Shown: positions 7,932-14,558 of the stretch, in pieces
Layout of the letters: each line of letters begins with the position of its first letter
Position numbering within the stretch: the stretch's first letter is position 1
NCBI GenBank assembly: GCA_964479585.1
Contig: CAYZMP010000037.1
Location: forward strand, 1 to 16,253
Length of the DNA stretch: 16,253 nt
Direction of reading: 5' to 3'
From: UBA6182 sp964479585
GTDB taxonomy: Bacteria; Bacillota_I; Bacilli_A; Erysipelotrichales; Erysipelotrichaceae
Notes under the pieces: generated by a model
Told to the model about the DNA's origin: nothing
Databases searched by the model: none
What the model saw: only the letters and a program-made list of their open reading frames with translations
Made by a program: the position numbers and the translations under genes

Positions 7932-9095
7932 ATGAAAAGAATCATTGTAGTAGGTGGTGGTCCTTCCGGAATGATGGCCGCTATAAGTGCAAAAATGTAT
8001 CATCCGTCAACACATGTTACACTAATAGAAAGAAATCCTTCACTTGGTGTTAAACTAAGAATTACAGGTGGTGGTCGATGCAATGTGACTGCCGATGTTA
8101 GTAGTGAACAAATTATTAAAAACACACCGAAAAATGGTCGATTTTTATATAGTGCTTTGCATCAGTTTTCAACAAAAGATATCCAAAGGTTTTTTAATAG
8201 TCGTGGCTGTGCATTAAAAATTGAAGAACATCAACGAGTATTTCCACAAAGTGATCAATCACTTGATATTGTTAATACATTACTAAATGAGCTGAAACAA
8301 CACAACGTCGAAATCCTTTTAAATACACTTATTACAAAAATTGATATTAGTAAAAAAGTAGTTGTTAGTGATCAAGACAAAGAACTATCTTTTGATTACT
8401 GTATTCTTGCGACAGGTGGTTTGAGTTATCCTAAAACAGGATCGGATATGATTGGTTTTGAATTAATTAAACAGTGTGATCATCAAGTGACACCTCTAAA
8501 ACCAGCTGAGACACCATTGGTCTCCAATGATGAAGTCATTCAATCGAAAAAACTTATGGGACTTTCATTTAAAGATGTCTTCATAACTGCATATGTTAAT
8601 CATAAAAAGAAAATCAGTTTAACTCACGATATGATTTTTACTCATTTCGGTGTATCTGGACCAGGTATTTTGCAAGTGAGCAGTTACTTAGTCAACGAGT
8701 TTGAAAAAGAAGCTATGTTGGAATTATCGTTTGATTTTTTAAAAGATGATACACTAGAGACACTGCAAAATCATGCCAATATCGAAAAACACTGTCTAAG
8801 TCAATCTATTCCAAAACGACTTATTGCATATTTAAAAGAAACATACAACAGTGATTGGATACGTCATTTGATAGATTTTCGTTTGACGATTTACGATAGT
8901 AGGGGTTTTAATCATGCTTTTGTAACAAGTGGTGGTGTGGTTATTAAAGAGATTGATCCAAAAACAATGAAATCAAAGCGACACCCATCGCTATCGATTT
9001 GTGGAGAAGCATTGGATGTAAATTCATTAACAGGTGGTTACAACATGACTGTCGCTTTTTCAACGGGACACAGTGCTGGAAAACATGTTATGTGA
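7932..9095 (+). CDS. HI0933-like (YhiN family) FAD oxidoreductase
   Basis: 387 residues from the ATG at 7932, which is 9 bases after GGAG (7919-7922). The in-frame ATG at 7911 overlaps the -10 box and has no ribosome site, so it is rejected. The N-terminus is a dinucleotide-binding fold, IIVVGGGPSGMMAAI (4-18), followed by the family signature LGVKLRITGGGRCNVT (38-53). Further landmarks are YCILATGGLSYPKTGSD and the C-terminal SICGEALDVNSLTGGYNMTVAFSTGHSAGK, which closes the FAD site. Family members are cytoplasmic flavoproteins of unclear reaction, annotated as NAD(P)/FAD-dependent oxidoreductases. The gene ends in TGA, which supports the standard code. It is a single-gene unit with its own promoter. 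Confidence 0.93.
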   Translation: MKRIIVVGGGPSGMMAAISAKMYHPSTHVTLIERNPSLGVKLRITGGGRCNVTADVSSEQIIKNTPKNGRFLYSALHQFSTKDIQRFFNSRGCALKIEEHQRVFPQSDQSLDIVNTLLNELKQHNVEILLNTLITKIDISKKVVVSDQDKELSFDYCILATGGLSYPKTGSDMIGFELIKQCDHQVTPLKPAETPLVSNDEVIQSKKLMGLSFKDVFITAYVNHKKKISLTHDMIFTHFGVSGPGILQVSSYLVNEFEKEAMLELSFDFLKDDTLETLQNHANIEKHCLSQSIPKRLIAYLKETYNSDWIRHLIDFRLTIYDSRGFNHAFVTSGGVVIKEIDPKTMKSKRHPSLSICGEALDVNSLTGGYNMTVAFSTGHSAGKHVM

Positions 9096-9324
9096 TGAGT
9101 GATGTTGAATAATAAATCCACTGAGTTTCATTAACAAATGTAAGTAACATATATATCCACAAACAACAACATTTAAATAGTAAGTTCATTGATCTTGATA
9201 AAAGGTAACAAGAAGTTACAATCACCCAACAACAAAAAAGAGTGTAATTATTCGATGTTAAAGGTAGACTGATTACCTTTTTTTGTATCATCACATGTAA
9301 AAGAATGAAAATATGAAAAAAAAC
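9096..9324. other. Non-coding spacer between flavoprotein gene and importer leader
   Basis: I find no credible gene in these 229 bases. An 80-codon minus-strand frame here lacks a ribosome site and is Cys/aromatic-rich in a random-looking way. What is visible is a small hairpin, GTAAC/GTTAC (9205-9219), and a terminator at 9260-9284. The 3' arm of that terminator could also pair with an earlier AAAAGGTAA copy (9200-9208). The segment is best read as the 3' end of the flavoprotein transcript, insulating the importer promoter that follows. Confidence 0.6.
9260..9284 (+). terminator. Intrinsic terminator after flavoprotein gene
   Basis: AAAGGTA (9260-9266) pairs with TACCTTT (9274-9280), with a G-T closing pair inside, and the T-run covers 9278-9284. 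Confidence 0.7.
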
Positions 9325-9353
9325 TTGCAATAAAATGTAAATAGTGATAAACT
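9325..9353 (+). promoter_or_regulatory. Promoter of TrpXYZ-type importer leader
   Basis: TTGCAA (9325-9330), a 17-base spacer and TAAACT (9348-9353) make a good SigA-like promoter. Transcription would start near 9360, leaving about 213 bases of leader before the importer start codon at 9573. Confidence 0.65.
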
Positions 9354-9378
9354 CATTTCAAGAAAGAGAGGATGCTTT

Positions 9379-9441
9379 ATGAACAACAACACAACTTCAT
9401 CAATGCATCTTGTAAACTACTATTATTTTTATTTTAGTTAG
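9379..9441 (+). CDS. Putative aromatic-rich leader peptide (20 aa)
   Basis: A 20-codon frame starts at the ATG at 9379, seven bases after AGAGAGGA (9365-9372) and some 19 bases after the predicted transcription start. Its last residues before the TAG stop are NYYYFYFS (codons 9415-9438): four Tyr and two Phe among six consecutive codons, one of them TAC and the rest TAT or TTT. Leader peptides of attenuated aromatic amino acid operons carry such runs of the regulated amino acid. The frame lies directly upstream of mutually exclusive RNA pairings and a terminator before an aromatic-type amino acid importer. Caution: TAT and TTT codons also arise easily in AT-rich DNA, so translation is not proven. 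Confidence 0.55.
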   Translation: MNNNTTSSMHLVNYYYFYFS

Positions 9442-9452
9442 ACGATTAATGT

Positions 9453-9497
9453 CCATTGTAGATATTAGCCTATTTGACGTTTAAAAATCTACAGTGG
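9453..9497 (+). promoter_or_regulatory. Attenuator arm pair A:B (anti-antiterminator)
   Basis: Segment A, CCATTGTAGAT (9453-9463), pairs with segment B, ATCTACAGTGG (9487-9497), over 11 consecutive pairs including one T-G, around a 23-base loop. Segment B is also complementary to the 5' arm of the downstream terminator, so forming A:B removes the antiterminator strand and lets the terminator fold. Confidence 0.65.
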
Positions 9498-9539
9498 TTT
9501 GTGATAGAATGATATTTGCTCCTTTGCGCCACGTGTAGA
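9488..9539 (+). promoter_or_regulatory. Alternative antiterminator pairing B:C
   Basis: Segment B, TCTACAGTGG (9488-9497), pairs with segment C, CCACGTGTAGA (9529-9539), over 10 pairs with G9533 bulged. Segments A and C are therefore near copies (CCATTGTAGA and CCACGTGTAGA), both complementary to B. Forming B:C consumes the 5' arm and loop of the terminator at 9528-9547 and would allow read-through into the importer genes. Confidence 0.6.
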
Positions 9540-9555
9540 AACGTGGCATTTTTTT
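9528..9555 (+). terminator. Leader terminator before importer genes
   Basis: GCCACGT (9528-9534) and ACGTGGC (9541-9547) form a perfect 7-bp, GC-rich stem over the 6-base loop GTAGAA, followed by seven T (9549-9555). It ends only 17 bases before the start codon of the lipoprotein gene and after the leader promoter, the hallmark position of an attenuator. Confidence 0.85.
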
Positions 9556-9572
9556 GTGAAAGAGGGAAGAAC

Positions 9573-10556
9573 ATGAAAAAGAAAACAAGCAAAATCACGA
9601 AAGTTGTTGTAAGTATTTTAGTATTGAGTGTCATGCTCATGGGTTGTAGTGCTAGCGACAATGAAAAATTAACCATTGGTGTTGTACAACTAGTGCAGCA
9701 TCCAGCACTTGATGCAACAGTTGAAGGATTAGAAGATTTTTTAAGAGAAAACAATTTATTAGATCAAATTAACATCGATGTTAAGAATGCACAAGGAGAT
9801 CCTGGAATAGCCTTGTCTATTGCTCAACAGTTTGTCAATGACGATGTTGATTTGATATATGCTATAGCTACTCCAGCAGCACAGGCCGCATTTAATGCAA
9901 CAGTTAACAAACAGATCCCAATCGTTTTTAATGCAGTCACTGATCCTGTCGCTGCTGGAATAGCAGCCTCATTATCAAGCAGCAATAACCATGTTACCGG
10001 TGTAAGTGATGCTGCGCCACTAGGATTACAATTAGCACTTATTCGAGAAATATTACCTGATGCACAAAAAATTGGTTTATTGTATAACTTAGGTGAAATT
10101 AATGGACAAATACAAGTTGAACAAGTACGTGAACTTGCACCTTCTTTTGGATTTGAAGCAGTAATATTAGGTGTTTCTGCTGCTAATGAAATTGATAGTG
10201 CAACATCTCAACTTGTTAATGAAGTGGATGCAATTTACAACATTACCGATAACATGATCGTCAATGCAACCTCCTTAATTGTTGATATTGCGACAAGAAA
10301 TAATATTCCAGTGTTTGCGGCAGAAGATGGACAAATGCAACAAGGACTACTAGCTGTTGAAGGATTAAGCTACTTTAAATTAGGTCAACAAGCAGGACCT
10401 CTTGTAAAAGCTATTTTATTTGATGATGTAGCACCATCTGATTTACCAATTTCAACGGCAGTTGAAACACAACTGAATATATCTTTAGAAATGTCATCTA
10501 CGCTAAATATTGACATTCCTCAAAGTGTGTTAGACCGTTTTAGTGGAAGTGAATAA
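9573..10556 (+). CDS. ABC importer substrate-binding lipoprotein (TrpX/ABC_sub_bind family)
   Basis: 327 residues from the ATG at 9573, five bases after AGAGGGA (9561-9567). A longer frame from 9516 would run through the terminator hairpin and is rejected. The signal peptide ends in MLMGC (Cys25), so the protein is a lipoprotein on the outer face of the membrane. The mature part is a two-lobed periplasmic-binding-like fold: TIGVVQLVQHPALDATVEGLEDFL, AQQFVNDDVDLIYAIATPAAQAA, IPIVFNAVTDPVAAGI and VTGVSDAAPLGLQL are all characteristic of this family, whose members are linked to tryptophan, tyrosine or phenylalanine uptake (the Clostridioides difficile CD0873 lipoprotein is reported to bind tyrosine). 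The leader peptide's Tyr/Phe run favours Tyr or Phe here; that is inference. It is the first gene of a three-gene transporter operon. Confidence 0.9.
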   Translation: MKKKTSKITKVVVSILVLSVMLMGCSASDNEKLTIGVVQLVQHPALDATVEGLEDFLRENNLLDQINIDVKNAQGDPGIALSIAQQFVNDDVDLIYAIATPAAQAAFNATVNKQIPIVFNAVTDPVAAGIAASLSSSNNHVTGVSDAAPLGLQLALIREILPDAQKIGLLYNLGEINGQIQVEQVRELAPSFGFEAVILGVSAANEIDSATSQLVNEVDAIYNITDNMIVNATSLIVDIATRNNIPVFAAEDGQMQQGLLAVEGLSYFKLGQQAGPLVKAILFDDVAPSDLPISTAVETQLNISLEMSSTLNIDIPQSVLDRFSGSE

Positions 10557-10557
10557 C

Positions 10558-11493
10558 ATGAACTTTTTCTTAGACATTGCTATTCAAGGTTTAGCGTATA
10601 GTTTTCTAGCCATGGGTATTTCATTAACCTTTAAAGTGTTACGTTCTGCTGATTTAACGGTTGATGGTAGTTTTCCTTTAGGCGCAGTAGTTGGTGCCGT
10701 TGCACTAGCGAACAACTTACCAATACCATTAGCACTCTTGTTTGCCTTTGTTGCTGGTTCCCTTGCCGGGTTAGTAACGGGCTGGTTAATGGTAAAGTTA
10801 AAAATCCAACCACTACTTAGTGGGATACTAACCATGAGTGGGTTGTATACCATAAACTTACTAATTGGAAGCAACCGCTCTAACATCCCTATATTCCAAT
10901 TTAATACGATTTTTACACAACCAGCATGGGTTTCATCATCCTTAAGTAGGGTGTATCCCTTGTTTGTGTTAGTTGTCTTAGTGGTACTAACAAAAGTTGC
11001 GATCGAATGGTTTTTAAAAACAAAACGAGGATACATGTTAAAGGTGGCTGGGGATAATCCACAACTTGTTGTATCTCTTGGTGAAGATTTAGGTAAATAC
11101 AAGTATTTAGGGCTTTCTTTATCCAATGCCATTATTGCGTTGGGTGGAGCTATTGTTATGATGTTATCTCGTTACTATGATTTATCCATGGGTAGTGGCA
11201 TGCTCGTGATTGGTTTAGCCTCTGTTGTCTTAGGAGATACTTTATTACAATCAAAGAACGTGCAACTGACAACCATTGCAATTGTGGGTTCATTGTTGTA
11301 TCGATTTAGTATTGCAAGTGCATTATCACTTAATATTCATCCAAGTTTCTTACGTTTGCTAACGGTGATTATCTTTGTATTAGCTATCATTATGAAGCAA
11401 ACATCATTAAAAGCAATCGTTAAAACATTAGGAGGTAAAACACATGCTAACACTGAGAAATATTCAAAAGTCGTTTCATCTAAACACTCCTAA
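10558..11493 (+). CDS. ABC importer permease (TrpY/LivH-like)
   Basis: 311 residues from the ATG at 10558, one base after the lipoprotein stop codon; an in-frame GTG at 10543 is rejected because it would overlap that gene and shift the first membrane helix. The protein has about eight to nine membrane segments of the BPD_transp_2 (branched-chain type) family. Family-typical stretches are AMGISLTFKVLRSADLTVDGSFPLGA near the start, VKLKIQPLLSGILTMSGLYTINLLI, and the cytoplasmic coupling region RGYMLKVAGDNPQLVVSLGEDLGKYKYLGLSLSNAIIALGG. The last 50 bases overlap the ATPase gene in another frame, giving a hydrophilic tail. It forms the membrane channel with the lipoprotein upstream and the ATPase downstream. 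Confidence 0.9.
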   Translation: MNFFLDIAIQGLAYSFLAMGISLTFKVLRSADLTVDGSFPLGAVVGAVALANNLPIPLALLFAFVAGSLAGLVTGWLMVKLKIQPLLSGILTMSGLYTINLLIGSNRSNIPIFQFNTIFTQPAWVSSSLSRVYPLFVLVVLVVLTKVAIEWFLKTKRGYMLKVAGDNPQLVVSLGEDLGKYKYLGLSLSNAIIALGGAIVMMLSRYYDLSMGSGMLVIGLASVVLGDTLLQSKNVQLTTIAIVGSLLYRFSIASALSLNIHPSFLRLLTVIIFVLAIIMKQTSLKAIVKTLGGKTHANTEKYSKVVSSKHS

Positions 11494-12205
11494 TGAGAGT
11501 AATCTGTTTAGTGACTTTCATTTGCATGTTCCACAGCATGAGTTTGTTGTTATTGTGGGAAGCAACGGTAGTGGAAAATCAACACTACTCAATTTAATTG
11601 ATGGCAATTTAATGGTGGATAAGGGAGAGATATTCTTTAATGAACAAGCAATTCACCAACAAGATGGATATTTACGATGTAAAGATATATCTAGGGTATA
11701 TCAAGATCCAACAATGGGAACATCACCAACGTTGACCATATATGAGAACATGAGTTTAGCTTTAAACAAAGGAAAGAAGTTCAGTTTAAAAAAAGCAGTA
11801 TCAAATGAAAACAAACAGGAAATAAAAAAGCTACTTTCTTTATTAGAATTAGATTTAGAAAACAAACTAGACATTAAAGTAGAATTATTATCTGGTGGGC
11901 AGCGTCAAGCATTGAGTTTGCTTATGGCTATTTGTGCACGTCCTAAATTACTGCTATTAGATGAACATACAGCAGCTCTTGATCCTAAAGCGAGTGAGCA
12001 TATTATGAAGTTAACAAACAAATTAGTTTCAGAGTTTGAAATTACAACCATCATGATTACTCATCAATTAAAAGACGCTTTGTCTTATGGTGATCGATGC
12101 ATTATGTTGCATTTAGGAAAAAAAGTTCTTGATATTAAGGGTGAAGAAAAACAAAACATGCAACCGATTCAATTAATGAGTTTGTTTCATGAGTTAAGCA
12201 TTTAA
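11444..12205 (+). CDS. ABC importer ATP-binding protein (TrpZ-like)
   Basis: 253 residues with an excellent AGGAGGT ribosome site (11430-11436) inside the permease gene, which it overlaps by 50 bases. All nucleotide-binding motifs are present: Walker A GSNGSGKST (39-47), Q-loop VYQDPTMG (86-93), signature LSGGQRQ (149-155), Walker B LLLLDE (169-174) with D-loop AALDP (177-181), and switch His207. The VYQDPTMGTSPTLTIYENM segment is characteristic of the ATPases paired with TrpX-type binding lipoproteins. It powers uptake by the two preceding gene products. A terminator follows directly, so the operon has exactly three structural genes plus the leader. Confidence 0.92.
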   Translation: MLTLRNIQKSFHLNTPNESNLFSDFHLHVPQHEFVVIVGSNGSGKSTLLNLIDGNLMVDKGEIFFNEQAIHQQDGYLRCKDISRVYQDPTMGTSPTLTIYENMSLALNKGKKFSLKKAVSNENKQEIKKLLSLLELDLENKLDIKVELLSGGQRQALSLLMAICARPKLLLLDEHTAALDPKASEHIMKLTNKLVSEFEITTIMITHQLKDALSYGDRCIMLHLGKKVLDIKGEEKQNMQPIQLMSLFHELSI

Positions 12206-12228
12206 AAGGGTCAAAGCGACCCTTTTTT
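12204..12228. terminator. Bidirectional terminator between convergent genes
   Basis: AAAAGGGTC (12204-12212) and GACCCTTTT (12218-12226) form a 9-bp stem over AAAGC, with T6 on the plus strand and a T-run on the minus strand as well. It closes both the importer operon and the convergent DUF1028 gene. Confidence 0.85.
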
Positions 12229-12233
12229 AATGC

Positions 12234-13109
12234 TTATGGCTGTGATTTTGCTTTGTTGATTAAAAAATCAATGACATTTTTATCCACATAAGGATATGCT
12301 AAAACTCGCTCTTCAAAGTTTTCGAAACCACAAAATGCTTCAAATGCTTCTTTTGTGTTTTCATCAAACTCTTTTGTAATACTACCTTGATAAAACAAAA
12401 GCTTTTGCAATGCTTGTTGGATAGTTACGATGAGTTGTTGATCAAGTGTAAGTATGTCTTCTTCTTTTGTTTTTTCAAAATACATTTCATGTAAATCAAG
12501 AAGATGCGCTAGTTTTTTAATTGGTTGTGGATCATCATCGACCCGTAAATCAATGTATCGATCATTATACCCGCCATAACTACCATTTTCTTTTACTACT
12601 AACAGTGATGCTGATTGTCTTCCACGCTTATCTCCACCAGCTTCTTGTGCTTGCTCTAGTGCTAGCACACAACGACGAGCAAGTGTTCCTTTAGATGATT
12701 TAAATGTTTCAACCATTGCATCAATTGTTTGTTTGCTGATGAGTATGTTTCCTTGACAGGCAAGATTTTTCTCAAAATATCCACCGGCATAGTCAAAACA
12801 TTTTGATCCAGTAAAGGATATGGACTCTCCAGTTGCACTAACGATTCCAAATTGTCGATGCTCAATCTCAGTATCAAGCTGAATGAATGCTTGTCTTACT
12901 TGTATTGGACTATATCCTTTTTCAAGTAATTGTAATCCAATAGTACCAAAATCAAGATTAGCCATCGCTTGGGTTGCGATAGCTCCAACGTTTGCTTTTG
13001 CAAAAGGAACAGCACTACCTACAGCTAAAAACTTTGACTGTACAGCGACAGCTAATTCTTGGGTTGTTTCATCCCTTGCGATAATAGAAAATGTTGCGAT
13101 GTTTTTCAT
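12234..13109 (-). CDS. DUF1028 family Ntn-hydrolase-like protein
   Basis: 291 residues, no signal peptide, start at 13107-13109 after AGGAGAAG. The N-terminal domain (about 1-210) is DUF1028: ATFSIIARDETTQELAVAVQSKFLAVGSAVPFAKANVGAIATQAMAN (5-51), GYFEKNLACQGNIL (109-122) and GGDKRGRQSASLLVV (158-172) are diagnostic, and the fold is grouped with Ntn hydrolases. The C-terminal part (about 215-288, ending YPYVDKNVIDFLINKAK) matches the small domain called peptidoglycan-binding_2 that often follows DUF1028; cell-wall binding is not shown. The reaction is unknown. The gene lies alone on the minus strand between two ABC operons, immediately next to the truncated end of the Opu permease gene. Confidence 0.9.
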   Translation of the reverse strand: MKNIATFSIIARDETTQELAVAVQSKFLAVGSAVPFAKANVGAIATQAMANLDFGTIGLQLLEKGYSPIQVRQAFIQLDTEIEHRQFGIVSATGESISFTGSKCFDYAGGYFEKNLACQGNILISKQTIDAMVETFKSSKGTLARRCVLALEQAQEAGGDKRGRQSASLLVVKENGSYGGYNDRYIDLRVDDDPQPIKKLAHLLDLHEMYFEKTKEEDILTLDQQLIVTIQQALQKLLFYQGSITKEFDENTKEAFEAFCGFENFEERVLAYPYVDKNVIDFLINKAKSQP

Positions 13110-13122
13110 GAGCTTCTCCTAT

Positions 13123-13152
13123 ATTGTAGGTTTATTTTTTTAATCATTTCAA
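13123..13152 (-). promoter_or_regulatory. Promoter of DUF1028 gene
   Basis: On the minus strand, TTGAAA (13147-13152) is 18 bases from TACAAT (13123-13128). The predicted start lies a few bases before the AGGAGAAG ribosome site, giving a very short leader. Confidence 0.6.
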
Positions 13153-13172
13153 ATTTATTGAGGTTTTGATAA

Positions 13173-13675
13173 AGAAATAGAAGAACTTTCATTGAAGGTC
13201 TTTATACAATTCCTTTTTTGTGTTGTTTGGAATATTAGTTAAGATAACGGGTATTGGTTTAAGAAGTGCAATTATTGTTATTTTGCTCTATGGGGTGTTA
13301 CCAATGATTCGTATGACTTACACGGGACTGATGGAAGTGGATGATGAAATTATTGAATCAGCAACAGGTATGGGAAGTACAGAAACCCAATTGTTACTAC
13401 GCATACGTTTTCCTTTAGCACTACCTGTTATCTTTAGTGGTTTTCGTACGATGGTTGTCATGACAATCGCTTTAGGTGCGATTGCTTCATTTATTGGGGC
13501 AGGAGGTTTAGGTCAAGCTATTTGGCGAGGTATTTCTACTAATTTTCCAGAAATGACATTAGCAGGAAGTTTACTAGTTGCCTTTAGTGCGATTTTGATT
13601 GATTTATTATTAGAACAAGTTGAAAAAATGATTCGAATGAAATATTTAGGAGAAAAAGGTGAGAAACATGCTTAA
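13173..13675 (+). pseudogene. Truncated Opu-type osmoprotectant ABC permease
   Basis: From a GTG at 13220 the frame encodes 151 residues that match the C-terminal two thirds of OpuCB/ProW-like permeases: FGILVKITGIGLRSAIIVILLYGVLPMIR, the family TYTG, the EAA coupling loop ESATGMGSTETQLLLRIRFPLALPVI, and ASFIGAGGLGQAIWRGI. Intact proteins have about 210 residues; the first one to two membrane helices are missing. In another frame just upstream, 13188-13216 reads FIEGLYTIPF, which matches the TIPS segment that should precede this point. One extra T in the T6 run at 13214-13219 would join the two frames. That frame opens only after a stop at 13170-13172, and no ribosome site or promoter is seen. 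So it is a decayed gene with a deletion and a frameshift, unless the join is an assembly error. It overlaps the binding-protein start by 8 bases. Confidence 0.72.
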
Positions 13676-14558
13676 AACGATAATGAAAACACTAAGTGGT
13701 ATGATGGTATTACTATTAATGGTCGGGTGTAATCAAGGTGTAGATAAGATTGTTATAGCATCAAAACCAATGACGGAGCAGTTTATCCTTGCGGAAATAT
13801 TAACCCAACTTATTGAAGATAGAACAGATTTAGTGGTGGAACAAAAACTCGGTATTGGTGGTGGAACCTCTAATATTCATCCTGCCATGATCAATGGTGA
13901 AATTGATGTTTATCCAGAATACACAGGTACTGGATGGTTGTTTGTGTTACAACAAGATCCAATATCAGACATGAATGAGTTGTATGAAAAAGTATCGATT
14001 GCTTATTTAGAAGAGTTCAACATTGTCTGGTCAAGCATGTATGGATTTAACAACACGTATGGTTTAGCGATTAGTAAAGATGTCGCAGAAGCTTACGACA
14101 TAAAAACATATTCAGATTTAGCAACTGTTTCTTCTGAACTTGTCTTTGCAGCAAACCCTGATTTTTACGAACGAGAAGACGGATACAATGCTTTAGTAGA
14201 AATGTATAACTTTACATTTAAGGATACAAAAGAAATTGATATAGGCTTACGATATGAAGCACTAAGTAGTGATGATGTGGATATTATTACCGTGTTTACT
14301 ACTGACGCACGTATTAATGAAGAAAACGTAGTGATAATTGAAGATGATCGTACATATTTTAATGCCTATCATGGTGCGACTTTAATTCGAAAAGAAGTGC
14401 TGGATGAAAACCCAGGATTGTTTGATGTTCTTGAATTATTAGCGAATCAAATTTCCAATGAAGAAATGATTGCCATGAACTATGAAGTTGAAATAGAAAA
14501 CAAAGACCCAAAAGTGGTTGCGAGTGAATTTTTAAGAGAAAAAGGATTGATTGAATAA
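13668..14558 (+). CDS. Osmoprotectant ABC substrate-binding lipoprotein (OpuAC family)
   Basis: 296 residues from the ATG at 13668, preceded by AGGTGAG (13656-13662); the in-frame GTG at 13659 lies in the ribosome site. The signal peptide ends in LLMVGC (Cys21). Family landmarks are IVIASKPMTEQFILAEIL (28-45), GIGGGTSN (62-69) and the ligand-pocket segment GEIDVYPEYTGTGW (77-90), all typical of glycine betaine, carnitine or choline binders of the OpuC/OsmF type. The length is normal and no lesion is seen. It overlaps the permease fragment by 8 bases, and its stop overlaps the ATPase start (TAATG), so the ancestral operon order was permease, binding protein, ATPase. The exact ligand is unknown. 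Confidence 0.92.
   Translation: MLKTIMKTLSGMMVLLLMVGCNQGVDKIVIASKPMTEQFILAEILTQLIEDRTDLVVEQKLGIGGGTSNIHPAMINGEIDVYPEYTGTGWLFVLQQDPISDMNELYEKVSIAYLEEFNIVWSSMYGFNNTYGLAISKDVAEAYDIKTYSDLATVSSELVFAANPDFYEREDGYNALVEMYNFTFKDTKEIDIGLRYEALSSDDVDIITVFTTDARINEENVVIIEDDRTYFNAYHGATLIRKEVLDENPGLFDVLELLANQISNEEMIAMNYEVEIENKDPKVVASEFLREKGLIE

Noticed and set aside
2227..9095. Mycoplasma code (TGA as Trp)
   Set aside because: TGA ends the acetyltransferase and flavoprotein at their normal family lengths, and Trp is encoded by TGG throughout.
9088..9330. 80-codon minus-strand frame in the long spacer
   Set aside because: No ribosome site, Cys/aromatic-rich random composition, and it overlaps a terminator and the importer promoter.
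9502..9510. Second promoter (TG-extended TAGAAT) inside the leader
   Set aside because: There is no -35 at suitable spacing (TTGACG at 9474-9479 is 25 bases away), and transcription from it would run straight into the terminator.
9360..9572. T-box riboswitch upstream of the amino acid importer
   Set aside because: Only GTGG (9494-9497) resembles the T-box core; the following ACCGCG is absent and the competing pairing is with arms A and C instead.
9516..9572. Upstream TTG start for the importer lipoprotein
   Set aside because: It would put the terminator hairpin inside the coding region and precede the signal peptide with 19 unrelated residues; the ATG at 9573 has a proper ribosome site.
10584..11132. 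182-codon minus-strand frame
   Set aside because: It is the antisense shadow of the permease gene, has no ribosome site and no family resemblance.
13123..13219. Plus-strand promoter for the Opu operon
   Set aside because: No -35/-10 pair at acceptable spacing was found; the only convincing promoter here faces the DUF1028 gene.
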